A stretch of 64,000 nucleotides of DNA from positions 1-64,000 of the forward strand of contig JANLFW010000006.1 in NCBI GenBank assembly GCA_024653305.1, in the 5' to 3' direction. A program made the translations under genes and the position numbers. The notes beneath the pieces were generated by a model. The model was given only the letters and a program-made list of their open reading frames with translations, was not told the origin of the DNA and made no database searches. Positions 43,659 through 52,035 of this stretch are shown here, piece by piece. Every line of letters begins with the position of its first letter. Position 1 is the first letter of the stretch. Origin of the DNA: Candidatus Acetothermia bacterium (GTDB taxonomy: Bacteria > Bipolaricaulota > Bipolaricaulia > Bipolaricaulales > Bipolaricaulaceae).

Positions 43659-44552
43659 CTATTCGCTTCCGAAGTACACCCGGCCCAAGCTCGCCGGGGC
43701 CACGTGGCGCACCCCCCGGCCCCAGACGAGGAGCACAAGGAGGGTCAAGGCGTACGGGATCATGTCCAAGATGAACGCCGAGATCCCGATCCCCTGGGCC
43801 TGGAGCTGGAGCTGGAGCACCACTGCTCCCCCGAAGATGAGGGCGCCCACCACCGCCCGGAGGGGATTCCACCGGGAGAAGATCACGAGCGCAATGGCGA
43901 TGAACCCGCGCCCGGCCGTCATCCCCTCGCTCCAGGTGCCCGTGATCCCCACCGCGAGGTGGGCCCCGCCCACCGCCGCCAGAAGCCCCGCCAGGGCGGC
44001 GGCCGCGTACCGCACGCGGGATGGCGAAACGCCAGCCGCGTAGGCCGACGCCGGGCTCTCCCCCACCGCCCGCACCCGCAGCCCCCAGCGGGTTCGGTAC
44101 AAGGTGAACCACATGAGCGGTGCCAAGAGGAACGCCAGGTACACGAGAAGGTCGTAGCGGAACGTGAGGGACTGGGGGCCGAGGAGCGGGTACTTCGGGA
44201 GGGACGGGGCCATCTGCCCCACGTAGGGCTTCCCGATGAGGGCCGACAGCCCGATCCCGAAGAACATGAGGGCCAGCCCTGCCGCGAGCTGGTGGGCGCT
44301 CCGGTGCACGACGAGCCACGCGTACACGAGGTTCGCCGCCAGCCCGGTGGCCCCCGCGGCCAGGACCCCCACCCAGGCGTCCCCCGCCAGGCGCGACACG
44401 GCAAAGCTCACCGCCCCCCCCAGAAGCATCAGCCCCTCCAGACCCAGGTTGACCATGCCCGTGCGCTGCTCCACCACCTCACCCACCGTGGGATAGAGGA
44501 TGGGAGCGGCATAGAGCAAGGTCCCGGACAGCCACGACAGGAGCCAGCTCAT
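43659..44552 (-). CDS. BMP-system ABC transporter permease, YufQ-like (first system)
   Basis: 297 residues, eight or more membrane helices. Typical family stretches are GMVNLGLEGLMLLGG, RTRWGLRVRAVGESPASAYA and TAGRGFIAIALVIFSRWNP. Forms the translocation pore with the next permease upstream in the operon. The ATG overlaps the neighbouring stop (ATGA). An 80-base gap separates it from the binding-protein gene. Confidence 0.92.
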   Translation of the reverse strand: MSWLLSWLSGTLLYAAPILYPTVGEVVEQRTGMVNLGLEGLMLLGGAVSFAVSRLAGDAWVGVLAAGATGLAANLVYAWLVVHRSAHQLAAGLALMFFGIGLSALIGKPYVGQMAPSLPKYPLLGPQSLTFRYDLLVYLAFLLAPLMWFTLYRTRWGLRVRAVGESPASAYAAGVSPSRVRYAAAALAGLLAAVGGAHLAVGITGTWSEGMTAGRGFIAIALVIFSRWNPLRAVVGALIFGGAVVLQLQLQAQGIGISAFILDMIPYALTLLVLLVWGRGVRHVAPASLGRVYFGSE

Positions 44553-45583
44553 CGCCTCACCCCCTTCCCCAGGGGCTTGGCTAGGACGGTGAACAGGATG
44601 AGGGCCATGAGCACGTTGACCGCCGCGAAGGGGAGCTGTTGCGTGATCTGGAGCGTGAACCCGCTCGCGGCGATCAGGGCCATCAAGAATGCCATGAGGA
44701 GAATGCCCACGGGGTTGGCAAAGGCGAGCCAGTTCACGAGGAACCCCATGAACCCGTAGCCGGGGGAGATGGCCAACTTCAGTCGGCTGTGGATCGCGGC
44801 GACCTCGGCAATCCCCGCCAGCCCCGCCAATGCCCCCCCCAGCGCCATGGCGGCGACCATCCATCCCCCCACGGACAGGCCCAGGCGCCGGGCTGCCTCC
44901 GGGTTCCCCCCCACGGTCTTCAGTTCCAGGCCCCACCGGGTCCGGGCCACGCCGTACCCGTACAGGAGGAGGGCCGCCAGCCCCAAGGCGAACCCCAGGT
45001 GCAGCCGGGTCCCCCCCACGAGGATCGGGAACCGCGCGGCGGGGGGAATCTCCGCGGTCTGGGGGTAGATGGCGAACTCCGCTGCCCGCCACGGCCCGAA
45101 CACGAAGTACCCCACGATGAGGGGGGCAACGTAGTTCAGGAGGAGGGTGGTGATCGTCTCGTTCATCCAGCCCCGGGCGCGCAGCACCCCCGGCACGAGC
45201 CCCCACGCCGCCCCACCGGCCATTCCCGCCAGGATCACCACGGGCAGGAGGACGGGCCGGGGGAGTCCGCCCAGGTTCAGGGCGGCCCAGGTGCCGACGA
45301 GGGCCCCAACCATGAACTGCCCCTCCGCCCCCACGTTGATCAGCCCAGCCCGGAACGGGATCGCCACCCCCAGCGCGGTGAGGAGAAGGGGGCTCATCCG
45401 CACCAGGACCTCCGCGAGGCCCCGCGGGTTCTGGAGGTTGATGCGCACGATGTCTTGGTAGGCGCGGACGGGGTCCTTTCCCTGGAGCAGGAGGAACAGG
45501 CTGAACACCCCAACGATCACCCCCACCATGACGAGGAGCCTCAGAACAGACCAGCTCAGCCGGGCGTTGAGCCAGCTAGGCAT
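44549..45583 (-). CDS. BMP-system ABC transporter permease, YufP-like (first system)
   Basis: 344 residues with about nine membrane helices. Family markers: PFRAGLINVGAEGQFMVGAL, GALRARG-type LVPGVLRARGWMNETITTLLL (split by charged loop) and RTRWGLELKTVGGNPEAARR. Pairs with the YufQ-like subunit. Its start overlaps the ATPase gene by 8 bases. Confidence 0.92.
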   Translation of the reverse strand: MPSWLNARLSWSVLRLLVMVGVIVGVFSLFLLLQGKDPVRAYQDIVRINLQNPRGLAEVLVRMSPLLLTALGVAIPFRAGLINVGAEGQFMVGALVGTWAALNLGGLPRPVLLPVVILAGMAGGAAWGLVPGVLRARGWMNETITTLLLNYVAPLIVGYFVFGPWRAAEFAIYPQTAEIPPAARFPILVGGTRLHLGFALGLAALLLYGYGVARTRWGLELKTVGGNPEAARRLGLSVGGWMVAAMALGGALAGLAGIAEVAAIHSRLKLAISPGYGFMGFLVNWLAFANPVGILLMAFLMALIAASGFTLQITQQLPFAAVNVLMALILFTVLAKPLGKGVRR

Positions 45584-47102
45584 GGGCCACCCCCGCCCCG
45601 GTCATCGCCCGGCCCACCTCGACCAGGCTCGCCTCCTCCGGGGAGAACTCGCCCACGATGCGCCCCCGGAACATCACCACCACGCGATCGCACACGGTGA
45701 ACAGCTCACTCAGGTCCTCGGAAATGAGGAGCACCCCCTTGCCTTGGTCCTTCGCCGCCAGAAACGCCTGACGGACGGCGTTGGCGCTTCGCACGTCCAA
45801 CCCCCGGGTGGGGTACAGCCCCACCACCAGGTGGAAGGAGCGCCCCAGCTCCCGGGCCAGGACCAGCCGCTGGAGGTTCCCTCCGGAGAGGTTCGCGGCG
45901 CGGGCCCTGTCCGGGAGGGGGTCAATCCCCAAGCGGGAAAAGCCCTCCTGGAGGAACCCCCGGGCCCTCGACCAATCCAGGCTCAACCCTCCCCAGCGGC
46001 TGAACTGCCTCGGGTCCATGAGGACGAGGTTCTCCAGGGTCGAGAACCACGGGACGACCGCCATGGCCAGCGGGTCCTCGGGGATGAACGCCAACCCCCG
46101 GCGCACAAGCCTCCCGGTGGGCCACCCGGTGACGTCCCGGCCCAGGAACAGCTTCCGCCCGTGGGTGATGCGGACCAGACCGAGGATCGCGTCCCCCAGC
46201 TCCCGCTGCCCGTTCCCCGACACCCCGGCCACGCCCACGATCTCCCCCGCCCGCACGGAAAGGTTCACCCCGTCCAGGGCGGGGGCCATGCCCACCGGCC
46301 ACGTGCTCACACCCCGCAGCTCGAGGATCGCCTCCCCAGGGGGCGGCCCGCCCCCGCGACGCGTCACGTCGGCAAGGCGCTCCCCAAACATCAGGTTCAC
46401 CAGGCCCTCCTCGGTGACGTCGGCCGCGGGAACCGTGTCCACCACCCGCCCCCGCCGCATCACGGTGATCCGGTCCGCGCACGCCCGGGCCTCGCGGAGC
46501 TTGTGGGTGATGAAGATCAGCGCATACCCCCCCTCGCGCAGGCTGGCGAACGTCCTGAACAGGGCCTCGACCTCATGGGGCACGAGGACCTTCGTGGGTT
46601 CATCGAACACCAGGACCCGTGCCTGGGAGAGGAGGAGCTTGAGGAGCTCGACCCGCTGCTGCTGGCCCACGGACAGCTGCCAGACCGGGACATCGGGGTC
46701 GAGCTCAAGGTGGTAGCGGCGGCTCGCCTCGACGACCGCCCGGCGCAGCCGGCGGGGGGGGAGCACCGCCGGGACCCTGGTCATGAACAGGGCCACGTTC
46801 TCGGCCACGGTGAGGGCCGGAAGAAGCGTGAACCCCTGGAACACCATGCCGATCCCCAGCCGCCGGGCATCGCGGGGCGAACGGATGGACACGGGCTGCT
46901 CGTCCAGGAACACCGACCCGGAGTCCGCCCGGTAGAAACCGTACAGGATCTTGACCAGGGTGCTCTTGCCCGCCCCGTTCTCCCCCAGAAGCCCGTGGAC
47001 CTCCCCTGGGTAGACCTCGAGGCTCACCCCGTCGTTGGCTACCACGCCGGGAAACCTCTTCGTGATCTGGGACAGCCGCACAACCGGCCGCCGGTCGGTC
47101 AT
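45576..47102 (-). CDS. BMP-system double-ATPase subunit (first system)
   Basis: 508 residues with two ABC domains in one chain. First domain: Walker A GENGAGKS, signature LSVGQQQR, Walker B VLVFDEPTKVL. Second domain: degenerate Walker A GVSGNGQRE and signature LSGGNLQR, as usual for the sugar/nucleoside importer ATPases. ATG 47102 with a G-rich site upstream; a longer upstream extension is rejected. First gene of the transporter operon, 87 bases below the pucR stop. Confidence 0.94.
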   Translation of the reverse strand: MTDRRPVVRLSQITKRFPGVVANDGVSLEVYPGEVHGLLGENGAGKSTLVKILYGFYRADSGSVFLDEQPVSIRSPRDARRLGIGMVFQGFTLLPALTVAENVALFMTRVPAVLPPRRLRRAVVEASRRYHLELDPDVPVWQLSVGQQQRVELLKLLLSQARVLVFDEPTKVLVPHEVEALFRTFASLREGGYALIFITHKLREARACADRITVMRRGRVVDTVPAADVTEEGLVNLMFGERLADVTRRGGGPPPGEAILELRGVSTWPVGMAPALDGVNLSVRAGEIVGVAGVSGNGQRELGDAILGLVRITHGRKLFLGRDVTGWPTGRLVRRGLAFIPEDPLAMAVVPWFSTLENLVLMDPRQFSRWGGLSLDWSRARGFLQEGFSRLGIDPLPDRARAANLSGGNLQRLVLARELGRSFHLVVGLYPTRGLDVRSANAVRQAFLAAKDQGKGVLLISEDLSELFTVCDRVVVMFRGRIVGEFSPEEASLVEVGRAMTGAGVAHA

Positions 47103-47187
47103 CGCCCCCCCTTGGGACACGGCGATTCTCCTGGCACGAACACCCCTGCCCCAGGGCACAGGGGCGACAAGCCTCCCCAAACCACCT

Positions 47188-47204
47188 TGTCACTTAGTGA
47201 CAAC
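47188..47204. promoter_or_regulatory. Perfect 17-base palindrome at the pucR stop, upstream of the transporter
   Basis: TTGTCAC-TTA-GTGACAA overlaps the pucR stop codon and lies about 90 bases before the ABC ATPase start. The symmetry and place make it a candidate operator controlling the transporter and fdrA genes. A second imperfect repeat (CCCCTG ... CAGGGG, 47146-47167) lies between it and the ATPase. Confidence 0.4.
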
Positions 47205-48869
47205 CTCGGGGAAGGCCAGGGGGAGCAGGTGGAGGGAGATCTCGAGGGCGAGGCGGGTGGAAGGATCTTCAAGGGCGGGGCCGAGGAGCTCCTGGAGGCG
47301 GCGCAGCCGGTACCGGGCGGTGTTGTAGTGGATGCCCAGGGCGTGGGCGGTCTGGCGGAGGTTCTGCCCATGTTCGAGGTACGCGCGCAGAGTGCCCAAA
47401 AGGGCAGCGGACCGCTTCGCGCGCAGAACCGGCCCCAGGGACTCCCGACAGAAGCTGGCCAGGTCCTCCCGGGACTGCACCCCGGACAGGAGGCGGAACA
47501 GGCCCAGCTCCTCGTAGCAAGTCACCGTCCCCTTCCCCTTCGGCTGGACGAGCCTCCCCAGCTCGAGGCTTTGCATCGCAGCCCGGTAGCCTTCGGCGAA
47601 CCCCTCCACCGTCGTGGTCAACGGTCCTACCCCCATGGACACGGAGTGGGGAGGGTTCTCGGTCCCCACGCGCTGGCATACCTCCCGCAGGGCCTGCGCG
47701 ATCGCCGCCCGGTCGGTGCGGAGCCCGCCCACCGGGAACAAGGCCACCAGCCGCGTCCCCAGGCGCCAGAACACGGCCCTGGGGTTCAGGGTGCGGACGT
47801 ACCGGCGCGCCAGGTGCAGACTCGTGTCAATCGCGCTCCGGCTGCGGTCCTCCCCGTGCGCGAGCACCTCTCCCAGGGGAAGGTCCGGGGCGGCCACCAC
47901 CACGTAGAACGGCGGGTCCAGGGAGAGGCCCATCTGGCGCGCCAGGTTCACGGCCCGGGCCCCGGCCCCCGGGGCAAGCAGCGCCTCGAGGACCTCGTGT
48001 TGGAACTGCTGCTCCACCTGGCTCAGGGCCCGCAGCTCCATCATCTTGAGGGCCGCCACGGTGGCCCCATGGTCCAGGGCCACCCGCACGGCGTAGGGGA
48101 CCGAGGGGGAAAGGGCCCCTCCCACCAGGATGTAGCCAAGGGCCATCGTGCTGGCGTGGATCGGATGGGCCACGATGGTCTGCCTCCCCCGGGGCCCAGC
48201 GACCTCCCACACCTCCGCCCCCTCCCACCCCAGCTCCGCCGGTGCCGCAGGGGGGAGATCCTCCCGCAAGTACAGGTCCCCCGACGGGTCGCGCACGAGG
48301 ATCTCCCCCTCCCCAAACGGGGCGCTCTGCCCAAGCACGCGCCGAAACCGGTCGATCACCGCCACGGGGTGACCCACGGCCTCCGCGATGAGGCGGGCGA
48401 TCTCCGCGAAGCTCCCCCCACGCAGCACGAGGTCCAGGAACCGGCGCAGAAGGGACTCCGACTGCCGCAGCTCACTCGCCTGGATGTGGAGGATGCGGCT
48501 CGTGAGGGGCTGGATGATGTCGATGAACGAGACCTTGGGGGGCAGCTCGATGAGGGGGAAGTCAAGGCGGTCCGCAACCTCGATCATCTCGGGGGGAATG
48601 CGATCCACGTAGCTTCCGGGGGTGATGGCAAGGCCCACCAGGCCCTTGGCGGCCAGCTGGGGGACGAGCTCCGCCAGCGCTTCGGGGTTGTCCCGCAGGG
48701 GGTACAGCGTGGTGACGAGGAGCTCGCCGGGACGGACCCACTCCAGGATGTCCGGCACCTCCATCACGTTCACCGACTCCACGACCCGGTCCAGACCCCC
48801 CTCGCCGGCGAGGACCCTCGCCCGGCGCAGGGGTTCGGCGAGTTGGAGACCTTCGCGGAGCGTGAGCAT
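47190..48869 (-). CDS. PucR-family transcriptional regulator
   Basis: 559 residues. N-terminal PucR ligand domain: MLTLREGLQLAEPLRRARVL and ELLVTTLYPLRDNPEALAEL; middle GAF/GGDEF-like CdaR domain; C-terminal helix-turn-helix with LEHGQNLRQTAHALGIHYNT and ARYRLRRLQELLG. PucR controls purine catabolism in Bacillus, and PucR-family proteins regulate many amino-acid and nucleobase pathways. The next genes on the strand are the BMP importer and FdrA set, probably its targets. The ATG is 12 bases below the 3' end of tRNA-Ala with no visible Shine-Dalgarno sequence. Confidence 0.92.
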   Translation of the reverse strand: MLTLREGLQLAEPLRRARVLAGEGGLDRVVESVNVMEVPDILEWVRPGELLVTTLYPLRDNPEALAELVPQLAAKGLVGLAITPGSYVDRIPPEMIEVADRLDFPLIELPPKVSFIDIIQPLTSRILHIQASELRQSESLLRRFLDLVLRGGSFAEIARLIAEAVGHPVAVIDRFRRVLGQSAPFGEGEILVRDPSGDLYLREDLPPAAPAELGWEGAEVWEVAGPRGRQTIVAHPIHASTMALGYILVGGALSPSVPYAVRVALDHGATVAALKMMELRALSQVEQQFQHEVLEALLAPGAGARAVNLARQMGLSLDPPFYVVVAAPDLPLGEVLAHGEDRSRSAIDTSLHLARRYVRTLNPRAVFWRLGTRLVALFPVGGLRTDRAAIAQALREVCQRVGTENPPHSVSMGVGPLTTTVEGFAEGYRAAMQSLELGRLVQPKGKGTVTCYEELGLFRLLSGVQSREDLASFCRESLGPVLRAKRSAALLGTLRAYLEHGQNLRQTAHALGIHYNTARYRLRRLQELLGPALEDPSTRLALEISLHLLPLAFPEVVTK

Positions 48870-48881
48870 CGGTGAAGGGGG

Positions 48882-48955
48882 TAGAGGCGAGCGGGATCGA
48901 ACCGCCGACCTTCGGCTTGCAAAGCCGACGCTCTCCCAAGCTGAGCTACGCCCCC
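48882..48955 (-). tRNA. tRNA-Ala (anticodon TGC)
   Basis: Minus-strand acceptor GGGGGCG pairs with CGCCTCT (two G-U pairs), the anticodon stem TCGGC/GCCGA encloses TTTGCAA (anticodon TGC), and the T arm GGCGG/CCGCT carries TTCGATC. No CCA encoded. It directly precedes pucR. Confidence 0.94.
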
Positions 48956-49035
48956 AGTCCGTTTCGGACGGGAACCCGAAACGGCGCTGGGTTATACAGA
49001 GGCGCGGGGGGGGTGTCAAGGCCCGACAAGGGGCT

Positions 49036-49064
49036 TTGCGCTCCGCTTGCCCCATGGCTATAGT
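49036..49064 (+). promoter_or_regulatory. Promoter of the glmU remnant
   Basis: TTGCGC (49036-49041), 17-base spacer, TATAGT (49059-49064). The ATG at 49076 is only 11 bases further, giving a near-leaderless transcript. It is divergent from tRNA-Ala. Confidence 0.5.
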
Positions 49065-49075
49065 CGAAACGGCCG

Positions 49076-49893
49076 ATGGACGACTCGCTCGATGTCGTGG
49101 TCCTGGCGGCGGGGAAGGGGACGCGGATGCGCTCCCGCCGCCCCAAGGTCCTCCACCCCCTGGCCGGGCTCCCCCTCCTGGAACACGTCCTGCGCGCGGC
49201 GTTCTCCCTCTGCCCCCGGCGCGTGGTGGTCGTCGTCGGCCACGGGGCAGACGAGGTGCGGGAGGCGTTCTCCGCGCGGGGAGTGAGGTTCGTGGACCAG
49301 GGAGAGCCCCGCGGCACCGGCCACGCAGTCCTCTCCGCCCAGGCGGAGGTGAGCGCCCAGAGGTTCCTCGTCCTCCCGGGGGACGTCCCCCTTGTCCCCC
49401 CGGAGGCCCTGCGGGCGCTCCTCCGCTGCCACCGGGAGCGGCGAGCCACGGTCTCGCTCCTCACGGCGAGTCCCCCTGACCCGGGCCCGTACGGCCGAGT
49501 GGTCCGCACGGAGGACGGAAGGCCCGTGCGGGTCGTCGAGGCCGCGGATGCAAGCCCGGCGGAGCTTTCGGTCGGGGAGGTGAACTCCGGGATCTGGTGC
49601 CTGGAGAACGTCCCGGACCTGTGGCGGGCGCTGGCCGCCCTGTCCACCGCCAACGCCAAGGGCGAGCTCTACCTCACCGACCTCGTGGCCCACTTCGCCC
49701 CGGCCGGGAGGGCCGCGGCCCTCCGTTGGCCCTGCCCCGACGACCTGCGGGCGAGGACACGGTCCTCCTCCCCGGGACCCACCTCCTGGGCCGGACCGCG
49801 CTCGGGCGGGAGTGCACGGTCGGCCCGGGGGCGTTCATCGGGACCAACGCTTCCCTCGTCGCCCCGATCCACATCGGGGAGGGCGAGGTGGTG
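49076..49893 (+). pseudogene. glmU: Bifunctional GlmU (UDP-GlcNAc synthesis), remnant with internal deletions
   Basis: The N-terminal uridylyltransferase domain is well kept for about 227 residues: VVVLAAGKGTRMRSRRPKVL, GTGHAVLSAQAEV, LPGDVPLVPPEAL, EVNSGIWCLENVP and NAKGELYLTDLVAHF. Then sequence is lost and the frame shifts; another frame gives GEDTVLLPGTHLLGRTALGR and ECTVGP, which jumps directly to GAFIGTNASLVAPIHIGEGE, a part that normally lies about 100 residues later in the left-handed beta-helix. It stops where an inverted HAD-HD remnant begins near 49890. The acetyltransferase half is therefore destroyed; the first domain could still be made with a junk tail. Confidence 0.8.
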
Positions 49894-50412
49894 GGCAGCC
49901 ACGGCCAGGGAATGCCGGACCACGCTCGCGGGCACACCGTGTTCGGCCAGAAGCTCCAAGCATGTGTGGAGATCCGGCAGGCGCAGATCCGAAAGCGCGG
50001 CGGGCAGGGTGGCCATGTCCCGGATCTCGGCGTCGTGCAGCGGATGAACGCACGGGCACGGATCGCCGGAGGGGTTGAACCAAATCGCCCAGAGTCCGGC
50101 CTGCTTGGCCCCGGCGACGTCGGTGGCCTACCCGTCACCGACCATTGCCGCCTCGGCCGGAGGGCAGTTGAGCCGCGCGAGCACGGCGTGGAAGAACGCG
50201 GGGTCGGGCTTCGCTGCCCCGAGGTCGCGGGCGGTGACCACAACGTCGAGGTAGCGGTCCAGATGAACGCGGGCCAGGGCCTGGCGAACCATCCCTGGGA
50301 GTTCCCGCATCACCGTGCCCCCCCAGTCGAAGCACACCGCGTGGACGACGTTTGTTCGCGATCCGTTCAACGTTGGTCCTCCGGGCGGCGAGTGTATCCC
50401 CCGCTCGCCCAA
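49882..50412 (-). pseudogene. HAD-HD phosphatase remnant (paralogue of the 34.1 kb gene)
   Basis: One frame carries VHAVCFDWGGTVMRELPG, then with about 25-30 residues missing VRQALARVHLDRYLDVV and ARDLGAAKPDPAFFHAVL, AAMVGDG, a TAG stop, then ATDVAGAKQAGLWAIWFNPS, DPCPCVHPLHDAEIRD and the start of the HD domain VVRHSLAVAAHHLA, where it breaks off into antisense glmU sequence. The stop sits where the intact paralogue has tyrosine (GDSYGSDV). Clear decay: internal deletion, nonsense codon and loss of the HD core. Confidence 0.8.
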
Positions 50413-50469
50413 CCATGGGTTTGCGCAAAGGAGAACTCCGGCGACGGAACCGGGCCTTGGCCTCCGGGC

Positions 50470-50664
50470 TCATCTTCTCCGTGGCGTAATCGCCACCGGC
50501 ACCGCCCGCCTATACTTGGCCGGCGACGTGCGCCAGTCGCCCATCACCCCGTACGGGTCGTGCCCTTCCTTGAAGTAGCGGGCGGCGACCTGCGGGTCGG
50601 CGTGGGCAGCGCAGAACGCGTGGATCTCGGCGAGGAGCTCCTCCAATGCTGCACGGTTGGTCAC
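50470..50664 (-). pseudogene. Fragment resembling the N terminus of an AlkD-like DNA alkylation repair protein
   Basis: A 64-residue frame from GTG 50664 (overlapping the GNAT stop, GTGA) reads RAALEELLAEIHAFCAAHAD and VAARYFKEGHDPYGV, like the first helices of AlkD-type HEAT-repeat glycosylases, which are about 230 residues. After DPYGV it becomes PAKYRRAVPVAITPRRR and stops. The body of the protein is absent. Identification rests on short similarity only. Confidence 0.45.
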
Positions 50665-51130
50665 GTCTTTTCCCCGATGTAGTACCGCATGATGGGCCGG
50701 ATCGGCGACCATCGGTGGACCTCGACGAACCCGGCCCCCTGGAACGTGGCCGCCGGGCTGGTGAACACAAACGCCCCGGGCAGCCCAGCCTTGTCCATCG
50801 GGTATCCCTCCACGATCCGCGCCCCGCGGGACGCGGCCAACGCCACTGCCGCCTTGAGGAGAGGCACCGTGATCCCCGGCGCCGGAACTGCTTGGCCACA
50901 AAGAAGCACACCACCGACCACACCGGCTGATCGTCCACCCGCTTCAGGGTCCGGGCCCGGTCCAGGGCCGGGTACCGCTCCCGTGGTCCCACCGCGCACC
51001 ACGCCGCGGGCTTTCCGCCGGCGTAGGCGAGGATCCCCGGGACCTCGCCCGAGTCCACGATCCGCTTTAGAGCGGCCTTGTTTCCCGCGCCCTTTTGCTG
51101 CACGAACTCCGACCGGGGTCGTGCGGCAGG
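50661..51130 (-). pseudogene. GNAT-family acetyltransferase, 5'-truncated and frameshifted
   Basis: First frame: EFVQQKGAGNKAALKRIVDS, GEVPGILAYAGGKPAAWCAV and DDQPVWSVVCFFVAKQFRRR. Second frame: ITVPLLKAAVALAASRGARI, VEGYPMDKAGLPGAF and PIRPIMRYYIGEKT. They join if one G is added to the run of four near 50875 (FRRRG-ITVPLL). The N-terminal 50 or so residues of the family (with the usual CWCMWWR-type motif) are missing. The truncated 5' end meets the promoter region of the nucleoside phosphorylase gene. Confidence 0.75.
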
Positions 51131-51210
51131 CCGGGGGTCAATCCCGCGGGGAGCATCGGCTTCCGAAGAACGATGGGACCGAAGCAGGCGCACATCGGAC
51201 TGCGTTTCGG

Positions 51211-51216
51211 TATACT
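51211..51216 (+). promoter_or_regulatory. Probable -10 element of the nucleoside-salvage operon
   Basis: TATACT ends 9 bases before the phosphorylase ATG, so transcription would start about 3 bases upstream of the start codon. No good -35 hexamer is visible, which may point to an activator or an extended -10. Confidence 0.35.
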
Positions 51217-51225
51217 CAGGGCGCC

Positions 51226-52035
51226 ATGGTGCAGCCGCGACTCCCAACCCTCGGCATCGCCCCCGGCGACCTTCCCCCGTACGCGCTCCTGCCCGGCGAT
51301 CCGGCCCGCGCCGCGCGCATCGCGGCGCGGCTGGATGGGGCGGAAGAAGTGGCCAAGAACCGCGAGTTCCACGCCTACCGCGGCACCTGGCGGGGCCTGC
51401 CGGTGGGTGTGGTCTCCACCGGGGTCGGCGCCCCCGGGGCGGCGATCTGCGTCGAGGAGGCGATCCGCGCCGGGGCCAAGGTCCTGATCCGGGTGGGGAC
51501 CGCGGGGTCGCTCCAGGATCGCGTGCGGGATGGTGACCTGGTCGTAGCCCTCGGCGCGGTGCGGGCGGAGGGGACCACGCCGCGGCTCCTGCCCGTGGAG
51601 TTCCCGGCCTTGAGCGATCCGGACGTGGCCGCCGCCCTTTGGGAGTTGTCTGGGGAACGCGGCCTTCCTGTCCATCGCGGCGTGGTCGTCACCCTCGACG
51701 CGTTCTACCGCGGGGTCCTGGACCTTGGGCTGGACACGTTCTCCCGGAGTGGGGCCCTGGCGGTGGAGATGGAGTGCGCGGCCGTGTTCTGCGTGGCTGC
51801 CCTGCGCGGGGTCCGGGCCGGGGCCATTCTCGCCATCGATGGGGACGCCCGCCGGGCCACACTCGGCGACTATAATCCCCATCGGGACACCGTCCGGCAG
51901 GCCATCGATCGGGAGATCGGGGTGGCCCTGGAGGCGCTCCTCAAGATCGGTGGGGGGAAGGAGGTGGGAAAGGGGCGTAGGCGATCTTCCCTAGCTCACA
52001 CCTTGAAAGGAGGACCAACAAGGAGGAAGGAATGA
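51226..52035 (+). CDS. Uridine/purine nucleoside phosphorylase family protein
   Basis: Splits nucleosides with phosphate into base and (deoxy)ribose 1-phosphate. Family motifs: LPGDPARAARIAARLDG, the phosphate/ribose contacts VSTGVGAPGAAICVEEAI and IRVGTAGSLQDRVRDGDLV, and the nucleoside-binding SGALAVEMECAAVFCVA. It is closest to uridine phosphorylases (NP-I, hexameric), though base preference cannot be fixed by eye. 269 residues with a roughly 20-residue basic C-terminal tail. Its stop overlaps the nucleotidase start by 4 bp, placing it first in a salvage operon. Confidence 0.88.
   Translation: MVQPRLPTLGIAPGDLPPYALLPGDPARAARIAARLDGAEEVAKNREFHAYRGTWRGLPVGVVSTGVGAPGAAICVEEAIRAGAKVLIRVGTAGSLQDRVRDGDLVVALGAVRAEGTTPRLLPVEFPALSDPDVAAALWELSGERGLPVHRGVVVTLDAFYRGVLDLGLDTFSRSGALAVEMECAAVFCVAALRGVRAGAILAIDGDARRATLGDYNPHRDTVRQAIDREIGVALEALLKIGGGKEVGKGRRRSSLAHTLKGGPTRRKE

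Noticed and set aside
45528-48875. A 1115-codon open frame on the plus strand
   Set aside because: It is antisense to the well-supported ABC ATPase and pucR genes, is rich in His/Pro/Arg/Gly as expected of a GC-rich shadow frame, and shows no family motif.
49076-51130. Prophage or integron debris
   Set aside because: The pieces match ordinary chromosomal metabolic genes; no integrase, attachment site or phage gene is seen.
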